Origin: Pseudomonadota bacterium
Lineage (GTDB): Bacteria > Myxococcota_A > UBA796 > CAJQPC01
Assembly: GCA_024228935.1 (NCBI GenBank)
Contig: JAAESX010000088.1
Coordinates: 1-64,000 of the forward strand
Length of the DNA: 64,000 bases
Direction of reading: 5' to 3'
Of the stretch, positions 39,325 to 46,689 are shown piece by piece (positions within the stretch are counted from its first letter, which is position 1; each line of letters begins with the position of its first letter). The position numbers were made by a program, and so were the translations under genes. The notes beneath the pieces are model-generated. The model was not told where the DNA came from, did not search any database, and was given only the letters and a program-made list of their open reading frames with translations.

Positions 39325-39352
39325 GGTCCCCTGGTCACATCGCCAGGGGACC
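39325..39352 (+). terminator. Perfect 10-bp stem-loop at the end of the prkA operon
   Basis: GGTCCCCTGG (39325-39334), an 8-base loop and CCAGGGGACC (39343-39352) form a perfect GC-rich stem 22 bases after the last stop. There is no T-run behind it, so it is either a Rho-assisted terminator or a 3'-end stabiliser. Confidence 0.5.
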
Positions 39353-39430
39353 GCCCCCTCCCAGTGGAGAATCGCGGTGCGCTTGCGCACGGGGACAGTT
39401 CGCGCGATGGCGGCTCCCTGTCCATTACAA

Positions 39431-39465
39431 GACATTTCACGACATTTCACGGCCCGTGAAATGTC
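39431..39465. promoter_or_regulatory. Palindromic operator with an extra direct half-site
   Basis: GACATTTCAC occurs at 39431-39440 and again at 39441-39450, and its inverse GTGAAATGTC at 39456-39465. The second and third copies form a 25-bp palindrome: 12-base arms GACATTTCACGG and CCGTGAAATGTC around a central C at 39453. This AT-richer block stands out in GC-rich DNA. Its right end covers the place expected for the -35 box of the promoter at 39484, so a repressor bound here would block it. The cognate regulator is unknown. Confidence 0.7.
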
Positions 39466-39483
39466 CCTGACGCCCCACGCGGA

Positions 39484-39489
39484 TAGACT
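39484..39489 (+). promoter_or_regulatory. TAGACT -10 box, candidate leaderless promoter
   Basis: TAGACT lies 6 bases before the ATG at 39496 with no Shine-Dalgarno sequence between. A spacer of 17 bases upstream puts the -35 at 39461-39466, overlapping the end of the palindromic operator. Confidence 0.45.
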
Positions 39490-39495
39490 CCGATC

Positions 39496-40209
39496 ATGAC
39501 GTGGCTGACGATCTCGACAGCCTTTGCGGGCGGCTGGAACCTGGTGGATGTCGGGGCCGATGTGCCCGGCACCCAGGCGATCATCGTCGCGACGCCGGGG
39601 GTGCCTGGTGAGGCGTACCTCCCCTGGGTCGACGTCTTCGAGCAGGGTGGACTGAACGCCTGGCTGCTCGAGCTGCCGCCCCGCGACCAGTCGGTCGAGC
39701 AGGCGGTCACCGAGCTCGACGCGGCGCTGTCGCACATCGAGGGCGACTGGGTCGTCGCCGCCCACGGCTACGCCGGTGTCCTGCTGCTTCTGGCCGAGCC
39801 CCATGCCGCACGCATGGCGCTGGTCGGGACGCCGCTCGCCGCGCACGTGGCGACCCCGCGCCTGCGAGACCCCGGCTCGGTCGTCTCCGAGGGCCTGCCG
39901 TTCGACCCCGCGCTGCTCGGCGACCTGCCCGGCGAGCCGTACTCGGGCCACCTCGGCACGGCCTACGCCGTCTGGGCCACCGACTTCCCGGACTACCGCG
40001 CGCCGCAGATCCCCACGCTCGTGGTCGGCTCGAACATCGACCCGGTGGCGCCGCCGGAGATCACGCGCCTGCCCAGCCTCGACTGGACCGCTCGCGAGTG
40101 GCACCGGGCCGGAATGCTCGGGGTCGCCGAGGAAGACCTCTCGCACGCCGAGCTCCTGTCGCACCCCCGCACCGCCCGCATGGTCGGGCGGTTCCTGGCG
40201 GACGAATGA
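39496..40209 (+). CDS. Alpha/beta-hydrolase-like exported protein without nucleophile
   Basis: A 237-residue protein with a short leader MTWLTISTAFAGG. It follows the alpha/beta-hydrolase course: AIIVATPGVPGEAYLPW, LNAWLLELPPRDQ, then WVVAAHGYAGVLLLLAEP where the usual GHSxGG elbow has Gly in place of Ser, and TLVVGSNIDPVAPP near the Asp position. A catalytic nucleophile is therefore missing, so it may be a binding protein or a decayed enzyme. It is the first gene behind the palindromic operator and overlaps the intact hydrolase downstream (ATGA). Confidence 0.65.
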   Translation: MTWLTISTAFAGGWNLVDVGADVPGTQAIIVATPGVPGEAYLPWVDVFEQGGLNAWLLELPPRDQSVEQAVTELDAALSHIEGDWVVAAHGYAGVLLLLAEPHAARMALVGTPLAAHVATPRLRDPGSVVSEGLPFDPALLGDLPGEPYSGHLGTAYAVWATDFPDYRAPQIPTLVVGSNIDPVAPPEITRLPSLDWTAREWHRAGMLGVAEEDLSHAELLSHPRTARMVGRFLADE

Positions 40210-41255
40210 TCCTCGCGCTGCTGGCCTGCACGCACGACCCGAACGAGCCGCAGGACGAGTTCGTCCCGCTCCAGCCGGTGATGCCGCCTTCGGTCCAGCA
40301 CGCCGTGCCCACCGACGACGGCGCGGCCATCGTGCTGACCCGCCGCGAGGCCGACGGCCCCCCGGTTGTCATCGTCCACGGCATCTCCAGCAACCATCAC
40401 TGCTGGGACCTGACCCCCGAGCGCAGCCTGGCCGTGTACCTACAGGAAGAGGGCTACGACGCCTGGCTCCTGGACCTGCGCGGACACGGGGACGCCGTGC
40501 TCGACGCGAACGGCGAGCGCCAGTGGGCGGGCTGGACCATCGACCACTACGGCCAGCACGACGTGCCCGCCGCGATCGCCTACATCCAGGAACAGACGGG
40601 GCACCAGAAGGTCACCTACGTCGGCCACTCGATGGGTGGCATGGTGGGCGCGATCTACGCGGGGACGGTCCCCGAAGCCAACGACAACCTGGCCGCGCTC
40701 ATCGCCGTCGGCTCGCCGATGGACTTCACCGACCCCGATCCGGTGGTCTGGAGCGCGCTCGTCGGCGCCGGCCACACCTGGGTCCCGGTCATCCCGAGTG
40801 ACTGGGGCGGGCACGTCGCCGGCGTCTTCCAGGGCGAGTCGTACACCCGCGCGGATGCCTGGGCCCAGGGCCTGCTCTTCACGGACATCGAGCCGCTGGT
40901 CGTCGGCCTCATGTACCGGACGGTGGCCTCGCCCCTGACCCGCGGCGAGCTCAAGCAGCTCTCGCGCACGATGGAGACCAAGGCGTTCGTCAGCGCCGAG
41001 GGCAACGTCGACTACCTGAAGGCGCTCGAGAACGCGACGATCCCGACCCTCGTGATCAGCGGGCGAGGCGACCAGATCGCGCCGGTCGATCGGGTGTACG
41101 CCTACTACGATGCGGTCGGCGCCCAGGAGAAGGAGTTCGTCATCGCGGGCAAGAGCACCGGGTTCTCTGCCGACTACGGGCACCTCGACCTGCCGCTGGG
41201 CAACCACGCCCGCGAGGAGATCTACCCCCTCATCGCGTCGTGGCTGCGCCGCTGA
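40206..41255 (+). CDS. Alpha/beta hydrolase lipoprotein
   Basis: A 349-residue alpha/beta hydrolase with an eight-residue leader MILALLAC that ends in a lipobox, so it is probably lipid-anchored. VVIVHGISSNHHCWDL is the oxyanion-hole region, AWLLDLRGHGD is the second landmark, and TYVGHSMGGMVGAIYAG contains the nucleophile Ser. VISGRGDQIAPVDRVYAYY is the acid region and DYGHLDLPLG supplies the His. All triad positions are present, so a lipase, esterase or acyltransferase function is likely. ATGA overlap with the previous gene fixes the start and confirms the very short leader. Confidence 0.83.
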   Translation: MILALLACTHDPNEPQDEFVPLQPVMPPSVQHAVPTDDGAAIVLTRREADGPPVVIVHGISSNHHCWDLTPERSLAVYLQEEGYDAWLLDLRGHGDAVLDANGERQWAGWTIDHYGQHDVPAAIAYIQEQTGHQKVTYVGHSMGGMVGAIYAGTVPEANDNLAALIAVGSPMDFTDPDPVVWSALVGAGHTWVPVIPSDWGGHVAGVFQGESYTRADAWAQGLLFTDIEPLVVGLMYRTVASPLTRGELKQLSRTMETKAFVSAEGNVDYLKALENATIPTLVISGRGDQIAPVDRVYAYYDAVGAQEKEFVIAGKSTGFSADYGHLDLPLGNHAREEIYPLIASWLRR

Positions 41256-41692
41256 TGGACCACGCCCTCTTCGTGCTCGAGGTCGGCGGAGCGACCGCCG
41301 TGAGCCTGGGACACGCCGCGCTGCTCATCGACTGCCCCGAGGGCAGCTGGGCCGCCTGGAACGACGCCGGCCTGCGGGCGACCGGGCCCGACGCCGTGGT
41401 CTTCACGACCGGGGCCCCCGCGGCCATCGCCGGGCTGTACGGCCTGCTGGCTGGGATGACCCGAGCCGGGCGGAAGGACCCCGTGCGCATGAGCCACAAC
41501 ATGGACGACGAGCGGGTCGGGAACCTGGTGGCCGCCTGGCTGCAGAGCGAGCCGAGCGTCTTCCCCATTGCGCTCGAGGGCGACTGGCCCGGCGCCGTGC
41601 TGATGGTCGGCGGCCTGCGGGTGTCGAGCCGCCTGGAAGCCGGTGACCTTCGCTGGACCGTCGCGGGCGGCGGACGGAGCGTGGAGCGATGA
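41255..41692 (+). CDS. RNase Z-like/MBL-fold fragment lacking metal ligands
   Basis: A 145-residue protein. The stretch AALLIDCPEGSWAAWNDAGL, then DAVVFTTGAPAAIAGLYGLLAGMTRAGRKDPV, follows the N-terminal half of RNase Z (LLFDCGEGTQ, then the HxHxDH motif, then GLPGLL, then GR..P). Here the HxHxDH segment is replaced by TGAPAA, and the second half of the fold is absent (about 300 residues in RNase Z). It is therefore not a metallohydrolase. The start is ATG 41255, TGATG-coupled to the hydrolase gene. The TGA stop sits in the first unit of the ATGAGTG repeat. Confidence 0.6.
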   Translation: MDHALFVLEVGGATAVSLGHAALLIDCPEGSWAAWNDAGLRATGPDAVVFTTGAPAAIAGLYGLLAGMTRAGRKDPVRMSHNMDDERVGNLVAAWLQSEPSVFPIALEGDWPGAVLMVGGLRVSSRLEAGDLRWTVAGGGRSVER

Positions 41693-41737
41693 GTGATGAG
41701 TGATGAGCGATGAGTGATGAGTGATGAGTGATGAGTG
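41689..41737 (+). repeat. Seven tandem ATGAGTG heptamers
   Basis: Seven head-to-tail copies of ATGAGTG (the third is ATGAGCG) fill 41689-41737 exactly. The first copy contains the stop of the RNase Z-like gene, and the last supplies the ATG of the oxidoreductase. Each inner ATG opens a mini-frame Met-Ser-Asp-Glu-stop, except those too close to the end. The 7-base unit makes copy-number slippage possible without touching the downstream gene. Confidence 0.9.
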
Positions 41738-42954
41738 ATGTCGCCGTCATCGGCCTGGGGACCGCCGGCGCGGCTGTCGCGGCCCAGTGCGCTCGTCGCG
41801 GTCTGTCGGTGGTGGGCTACGACGCTCGCCCCCTGGAAGCGGCCGGTGCCCGCTGGGTGAACGGCGTCCCGGCCTGGGCCTTCGACGCCGCGGGCTTCGA
41901 CCGCCCCCTGCCCCCCGAGCTGCACGGTGAGGGCCTAGAGTTCCATCTGCTCGCCGGCTGGGGACCCCACCGCGTGGTCTGTCGCGACCACGACCTGATG
42001 GAGGTGGACATGCGCCACTTCCACAGCCGACTCATCCGGCTCGCCCAGCGTCACGGCGCCCGACTGCACGGCGAGACCAAGGTCACCGAGGTGCCCGACG
42101 CCCGGTTCGTCATCGACGCGACCGGCCTGAACGGCCTGAACCTGCTGGGGCGGCCGAAGCTCGAGCCCGTCGACATCTGCGTGGCGGCCCAGGAGATGCG
42201 CGAGGTCCGGGACCAGCAGGAAGCGCGGCGGTTCTTCGAGCGCCACGAGGTCGAGCCCGGCCACACGCTGTGCTTCTCGGGCATGGCGGGCGGGTACAGC
42301 ATCGTCAACCTGCGGTTCGACGGCGAACACCTCGGCATCCTGACGGGCTCGATCCCCGGCGCCGGCCATCCCAGCGGGCCCAAGCTCCTGGCTGACTGGG
42401 TCGCCGAGAACGACTGGGTCGGCGACACAATCTTCGGCGGAAGCCGCGCACTCCCTCTGGCGGCCCCACCGGTGGACCTCGTCCGCGGGAACGTCGCGAG
42501 CATCGGCGACGCCGCGTGGATGACGCACTCGGCCCACGGCTCGGGAATCGCCCAGCAGATGCTGTCCAGCCGGATCCTGGCCGAGAGCATCGTGATCGGC
42601 GACCTGGCCGAGTACGAATACCGCTGGCTACGCGACTACGGCGGGATCCTCTCGGGCATGGACCTGTTCCGCCGCTTCACCTGCAGCCTGGACGAGGGCG
42701 AGCTGGTGCGGCTCATGGAGTCCGACGCCCTGCCCGCCGGCGGCACCCGGAAGATCCTGACCCAGCGCCTCCCGCTGATGGCGCCGAGCGACCTGATGAC
42801 GGCCATCAAGGGGCTCTCGCACGTGCCTCGACTGGCCGCGCGCTTCCTGCCGGTCATGGCGCGCCTGCCGCTGCTCGAGCTGCACCACCGGGCCATCCCT
42901 CGGGGCGACCGGACGGGCTGGGAGCGCCGCCGACGGGCCCTCCTCCGACTCTGA
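41731..42954 (+). CDS. FAD-dependent oxidoreductase, lycopene-cyclase/geranylgeranyl-reductase-like
   Basis: A 407-residue flavoprotein. DVAVIGLGTAGAAVAAQCARRGLSVVGYDARP is the FAD Rossmann loop with the trailing acidic residue. RHFHSRLIRLAQRHGARLH and ARFVIDATG follow the lycopene cyclase/GGR pattern, and NVASIGDAAWMTHSAHGSGIAQQM is the second FAD-binding GD motif. The tail is Arg-rich. The substrate is unknown; isoprenoid or lipid reduction or cyclisation is the family theme. There is no Shine-Dalgarno sequence: its ATG is the last unit of the heptamer repeat, so translation may depend on reinitiation from upstream. Confidence 0.78.
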   Translation: MSDVAVIGLGTAGAAVAAQCARRGLSVVGYDARPLEAAGARWVNGVPAWAFDAAGFDRPLPPELHGEGLEFHLLAGWGPHRVVCRDHDLMEVDMRHFHSRLIRLAQRHGARLHGETKVTEVPDARFVIDATGLNGLNLLGRPKLEPVDICVAAQEMREVRDQQEARRFFERHEVEPGHTLCFSGMAGGYSIVNLRFDGEHLGILTGSIPGAGHPSGPKLLADWVAENDWVGDTIFGGSRALPLAAPPVDLVRGNVASIGDAAWMTHSAHGSGIAQQMLSSRILAESIVIGDLAEYEYRWLRDYGGILSGMDLFRRFTCSLDEGELVRLMESDALPAGGTRKILTQRLPLMAPSDLMTAIKGLSHVPRLAARFLPVMARLPLLELHHRAIPRGDRTGWERRRRALLRL

Positions 42955-42976
42955 CGTCGAGACGTCGAAGCGGGAG

Positions 42977-43897
42977 CTAGATCAGGTCGTCCACGTCGAT
43001 GTCCTCGTCGGTGTCGACGATGGGGACCTCGGGCGCGACGCCCTTTCGGAAGCGCCACAGGATGAGCAGGAAACCGGCCAGGACCACACCCAGGGAGGCG
43101 ACCTGGGAGGTCGAGAACAGGCCGAAGTAGCCCTCGCCACGGATGGCATCGCCTCGGTAGTGCTCGACCGGGAAGCGAAGCAGCGGGTACCAGATCATCG
43201 TCATGGCCATGATCTGGCCGTCGAACTTCCGGTAGTTCTTCCAGAACCATGACAGCACCAGGAAGCCCAGCAGCGTGCCGAGCGCCTCGTACGTCTGCGT
43301 GGGGTAGACCGCGGTCTCGTAGATCGAGCCCATCGTCTGGCCCGCGTGGTAGCTGTACGCCACGAACGGGAAGCCATCGAGCAGCAGGATCTCGCCGCCG
43401 GGGAACAGGTCACCCGTCAGGCTCGAGGTGGCCTGGGCGCCCTCGACGATTCGGCCGTGGCAGCACCCCGCGAAGAAGCAGCCCATGCGCCCGACGAACG
43501 AGCCGAGCATCATCGCGGCGCCGCCGACGTCCGCGACCTTCCAGGGGTCCATCTTGCGGTAGACGATGTACGCCGAGCCGAAGATGACGCCGGCGATCTG
43601 GCCGCCCATGACGGCCATGCCGCCCTTGCTGAACTGGAAGAGCACCAGCGGGTTGTCGAAGAACAGGATGCGGTCGGCCGGGCTGCCCAGGAAGTGCAGC
43701 AGCCGCGCACCCAGGATCGAGCTGATGATGGCCACGACCATCAGCGGCACGACCGCGTCGCCGTTCAGCCCGACCTTCTTGAAGCGCACTCCGCTGACCA
43801 GGGCCGCAGCCAGGAACGCGAGCACGAGCATCAGGCCGTACGTGCCGTATTCGACCGGTCCGGCCTCGGTGTGCTGGACCCAGAGGTAGGGATACAT
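42977..43897 (-). CDS. lgt: Prolipoprotein diacylglyceryl transferase
   Basis: A 306-residue inner-membrane enzyme with about seven helices that transfers diacylglycerol from phosphatidylglycerol to the lipobox Cys of prolipoproteins. The Lgt signature is clear: GSFVGRMGCFFAGCCHGR near residue 145, with ILGARLLHFLG (helix 2 His/Arg region), GGMAVMGGQIAGVIFG and YPTQTYEALGTLLGF. The C-terminus carries an acidic tail VDTDEDIDVDDLI. It is the enzyme that must accept the short leaders described elsewhere in this window. A GAGG lies upstream of ATG 43897. It lies downstream of the acyltransferase gene. Confidence 0.95.
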   Translation of the reverse strand: MYPYLWVQHTEAGPVEYGTYGLMLVLAFLAAALVSGVRFKKVGLNGDAVVPLMVVAIISSILGARLLHFLGSPADRILFFDNPLVLFQFSKGGMAVMGGQIAGVIFGSAYIVYRKMDPWKVADVGGAAMMLGSFVGRMGCFFAGCCHGRIVEGAQATSSLTGDLFPGGEILLLDGFPFVAYSYHAGQTMGSIYETAVYPTQTYEALGTLLGFLVLSWFWKNYRKFDGQIMAMTMIWYPLLRFPVEHYRGDAIRGEGYFGLFSTSQVASLGVVLAGFLLILWRFRKGVAPEVPIVDTDEDIDVDDLI

Positions 43898-43963
43898 CGC
43901 GGCTCCTCGGCCCCTCGACTAACGCCATACGGCCGAGCCCGACCCGGGATTTCCGGGAGCCCG

Positions 43964-44803
43964 TCAGGCCTTGGCGACCGCCGACTCCCGAGCCGCCGAG
44001 CGGCGCGCCTGCTCGCCCAGCGTCTGGACGGCCTCCATGCACCGGTTGGTCGCCTTGCGGGCTGCGCCGATGTCGTTCGTGGCGGCGTGGAGGTCCGACA
44101 GCTCGACCAGCGGGCCGAAGTGCATGTAGATGGGGTGGTTCTCGGCGTCGAACCAGTTCCGCCGGGCCTCCTCGAGCATCGAGTTGCCGAGCCCGGTGAG
44201 GAAGATCGGGACGACCTGGGCCTCGGGCACGTCGAGCACGATGCGGGCGATGCCGAGCTTCCCCTTGTGGACCTCGAACGGGTCCTCGCTGGTGCTGCGT
44301 CGGCCCTCGGGGTGGATGCCCACGACCCGCTGGTTGTCGCGGAGTTCGGCCGCACACCGCTCGATGGCGTACAGGTTCCAGTCCTTGGCTTCCCGCTTGC
44401 GACTGATGGGCGGGAACATGCTCATCCCGCTCATCGCCATGTTGACCAGGCCGCCCAGGTCCGAGTCGTAGAAGAACTTGGCGCGCACGGGGAACAGGAT
44501 CTTGCTGCGCTGGAACGACGGCTCCTGGAACAGCGCGCAGCAGACCGTGAAGAAGTCGAAGAACGTGCGGTGGTTGGCCACCAGGCAGACGCCGCGGCTG
44601 TAGTCGAGCCCGCGGACGTGCTCGAGCCCCTCGATGCGAAGCCGCCGCTTCACGGTCAGCCAGGTCAGGAACACCATGACCGTCGAGTTCCACAGCTCGG
44701 CGTGCCACCGCATCTTCCGTTGCCAGAAGTCGGCCAGCGCGTAGCCCCGCCGCTCGACCGGGGTCAAGAGGCTGAGCTGCTCTTCGGTGGGCTGCGGAAT
44801 CAC
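43964..44803 (-). CDS. PlsC-type 1-acylglycerol-3-phosphate acyltransferase family protein
   Basis: A 279-residue acyltransferase. LVANHRTFFDFF contains the HxxxxD catalytic motif. VGIHPEGRRST is the EGxRS phosphate-binding motif. A hydrophobic segment near residues 40-52 (STVMVFLTWLTV) fits membrane association. The family transfers fatty acyl groups to lysophosphatidic acid or related acceptors. The start is GTG 44803 with TAAGGT 7 bases upstream and no Shine-Dalgarno sequence, suggesting a leaderless mRNA. It is upstream of lgt, both acting on membrane lipid. Confidence 0.85.
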   Translation of the reverse strand: MIPQPTEEQLSLLTPVERRGYALADFWQRKMRWHAELWNSTVMVFLTWLTVKRRLRIEGLEHVRGLDYSRGVCLVANHRTFFDFFTVCCALFQEPSFQRSKILFPVRAKFFYDSDLGGLVNMAMSGMSMFPPISRKREAKDWNLYAIERCAAELRDNQRVVGIHPEGRRSTSEDPFEVHKGKLGIARIVLDVPEAQVVPIFLTGLGNSMLEEARRNWFDAENHPIYMHFGPLVELSDLHAATNDIGAARKATNRCMEAVQTLGEQARRSAARESAVAKA

Positions 44804-44810
44804 GACTCTG

Positions 44811-44816
44811 ACCTTA
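44811..44816 (-). promoter_or_regulatory. TAAGGT -10 box, candidate leaderless promoter
   Basis: On the minus strand TAAGGT ends 7 bases before the GTG start of the acyltransferase gene. It overlaps the stop region of the aldo/keto reductase gene. No Shine-Dalgarno sequence is present. Confidence 0.4.
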
Positions 44817-45764
44817 CGCGAGGATGCCCTCGATCCGCTGCATGACGCCGTCGTCGAGCTTCTCGAGTACGTCGAGGGCCTTCATGTTCTCGTGGACCTG
44901 TTCGACCCGCGAGGCGCCGGTCAGGACCGTCGAGACCTGCGGGTTCTTCGCACACCAGGCCAGCGCGAGCTGAGCGCGGGTGCAGCCCAGGTCGCCGGCC
45001 ACATCGGCCAGCGCGCGGACCTTGGCGATCTTCGAGTCCTTCGTCTCACCGAACACGAACTCCTGGAGCCACTCCATGTGGGCCAGGCGGCTGTCCTCGG
45101 GCACGCCGTCGTCGTACTTGCCGGTCAGGAGCCCGCTCGCGAGCGGAGACCAGATGGTCGTGCCCAGGCCGTATTTGTCGATCAGCGGCCCCAGCTCGTC
45201 CTCGACGCGGGCGCGGTGCAGCATGTTGTATTGGGGCTGCTCCATCGTCGGCCCCTCGAGGCCCAGGCGCTCGGCGCAGTCGAAGGCCTCCTGCAGCTGC
45301 GGCGCAGTCCACTCGCTGGTGCCCCAGTACAGGATCTTCCCCTGCTGGATCAGCGTGTTCATGGTCCGGACGACCTCGTCGACGGGGGTCGTCGGGTCGT
45401 GCCGATGGCAGAAGTAGAGGTCCAGGTAGTCGAGCTGCAGTCGACGCAGCGCCCCGTGGCAGGCCTCGACGACGTGCTTGCGGTTCAGGCCGGTGTCGTT
45501 CGGGCCGTCGCCTCCCCAGAAGACCTTGCTCGAGACGACGAGTGACTCGCGACGCATGCCCTTGATGACCTTGCCGACGGTGACCTCGGCGGCCCCCTGG
45601 GCGTAGGCCTCGGCGTTGTCGATGAAGTTGACGCCCGCGTCGAGCGCTGCGTGGATGCACGCCGTGGCGACGCTGTCGTCCACCTGGCCGCCGTAGGTGA
45701 CCCACGAGCCGATGGAGAAGCGGGAGACCTTCAGGCCAGATCGGCCGAGGTTGTTGGTGATCAT
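44814..45764 (-). CDS. Aldo/keto reductase
   Basis: A 316-residue NADPH-dependent aldo/keto reductase of the voltage-gated-K-channel-beta/YghZ type. The catalytic tetrad is visible: Asp in NFIDNAEAY, Tyr in the same motif, Lys in [10 protein letters not shown], and His in [50 protein letters not shown] is typical of the subgroup, and [13 protein letters not shown] binds NADPH. Cytosolic. ATGA overlap with the upstream gene at 45764. The substrate is unknown. Confidence 0.9.
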   Translation of the reverse strand: MITNNLGRSGLKVSRFSIGSWVTYGGQVDDSVATACIHAALDAGVNFIDNAEAYAQGAAEVTVGKVIKGMRRESLVVSSKVFWGGDGPNDTGLNRKHVVEACHGALRRLQLDYLDLYFCHRHDPTTPVDEVVRTMNTLIQQGKILYWGTSEWTAPQLQEAFDCAERLGLEGPTMEQPQYNMLHRARVEDELGPLIDKYGLGTTIWSPLASGLLTGKYDDGVPEDSRLAHMEWLQEFVFGETKDSKIAKVRALADVAGDLGCTRAQLALAWCAKNPQVSTVLTGASRVEQVHENMKALDVLEKLDDGVMQRIEGILA

Positions 45765-46318
45765 CGGGCGAAGACCTCTTCGAAGCGGACCACGACGTGC
45801 TCGGACGTCGCGCGGGTGGACAGCGTCAGGGGGCCGTAACGGGTGGGCTCGTCGAAGGTGAACGAGCCCTCGCTGCCGGACTCCAGCGTGTAGTCCCAGG
45901 CGGTGATGTGGCCCGCGTCGTCCGCGTGCAGCCAGTACCGGTCGCCGCTCGTCACGCCGGTCCCATCCGTGAACGACAGGGCCAGGCGGTCGCCGTCCAT
46001 CGCCAGCTCGACGCCGTCGTCGAGCACCTTGCACGGGAACAGCAGCCAGTAGCTGTCGTTGACGAACTGCTTGTAGACCTCGAGCGCCGCCTCGGCAGGG
46101 GCCTCGCTCGCGATGAAGGGCTGGATCTGTTCCAGGTGGACGACGTCCTCTCCGGCCGTGACCGTCACGGATCCCTCGGATGGCTTCCACGCATGCGTCC
46201 GGCGCACCTGCTCCACCCCGTCGACCTCGACGACGAACGTGAACCCGACCTCGGCGAGGAGGTACGGGTTTCCGCACGCTGTCGCGATCTGTGCGGCGAG
46301 CAGGTACTCCGGGAGCAC
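45761..46318 (-). CDS. Hypothetical protein
   Basis: A 185-residue protein starting at GTG 46318, directly abutting the stop of the small secreted protein. It begins LPEYLLAAQIATACGNPYLLAEVGF and continues with a predominantly beta pattern, acidic overall (for example GDRYWLHADDAGHITAWDYTLE). Periplasmic location is possible but no convincing signal peptide is present. I recognise no family. It overlaps the aldo/keto reductase start by 4 bases. Confidence 0.6.
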   Translation of the reverse strand: MLPEYLLAAQIATACGNPYLLAEVGFTFVVEVDGVEQVRRTHAWKPSEGSVTVTAGEDVVHLEQIQPFIASEAPAEAALEVYKQFVNDSYWLLFPCKVLDDGVELAMDGDRLALSFTDGTGVTSGDRYWLHADDAGHITAWDYTLESGSEGSFTFDEPTRYGPLTLSTRATSEHVVVRFEEVFAR

Positions 46319-46624
46319 CTACTCCTTCACGCAGATCAGGCCGACATCCGACTGGGTGCTGCCCGACCAGCCGCCGCCACCCGTGGGGTACTGCACCGTG
46401 AGGATCGTGCCTGCGGGCGAGCTGGTCGCGACCTTGTTCAGGCCATCCGCGGTGTTGGTCGCGCCCTTCCAGCCCATCGCTTCCTTCACGTCGGGGAGCC
46501 GGTCGACGACGTAGCAGCCCCAGAGACCCGCCTCGGCCTGCGCCGTGGGGATGTTCAAGCCGAGGCCGAGACCGAGGCCGAGGCAGATGGCGCCGAGGCC
46601 GACGAGGGTGATGATCTTCTTCAT
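46319..46624 (-). CDS. Small secreted protein
   Basis: A 101-residue protein with a conventional signal peptide: KK, a hydrophobic core rich in Gly-Leu repeats, and an AQA cleavage site near residue 30. The mature 70 residues contain two Cys (WGCYVV and LICVKE), which may pair. The Gly-Leu core is encoded by near-perfect hexanucleotide repeats (about 46558-46590). CTGGAG precedes ATG 46624. The function is unknown. Confidence 0.7.
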   Translation of the reverse strand: MKKIITLVGLGAICLGLGLGLGLNIPTAQAEAGLWGCYVVDRLPDVKEAMGWKGATNTADGLNKVATSSPAGTILTVQYPTGGGGWSGSTQSDVGLICVKE

Positions 46625-46677
46625 GTGTCGCTCCAGGTGTTCGAGTTCGCTTCGCTCAGGTGTCACAAGGACGGAGG

Positions 46678-46683
46678 TAGCCT
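46678..46683 (+). promoter_or_regulatory. TAGCCT -10 box, candidate leaderless promoter
   Basis: TAGCCT lies 6 bases before ATG 46690. The GGAGG at 46673-46677 is 12 bases from the ATG, too far to be a normal ribosome site. Confidence 0.4.
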
Positions 46684-46689
46684 ACGCCC

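Noticed and set aside
39377..39390. GTGCGC-TT-GCGCAC inverted repeat as a second operator
   Set aside because: Short GC palindromes are common in this DNA, and it has no clear promoter relation.
41689..41737. CRISPR array or phage repeat
   Set aside because: Units are 7 bases with no spacers; it is a simple tandem repeat.
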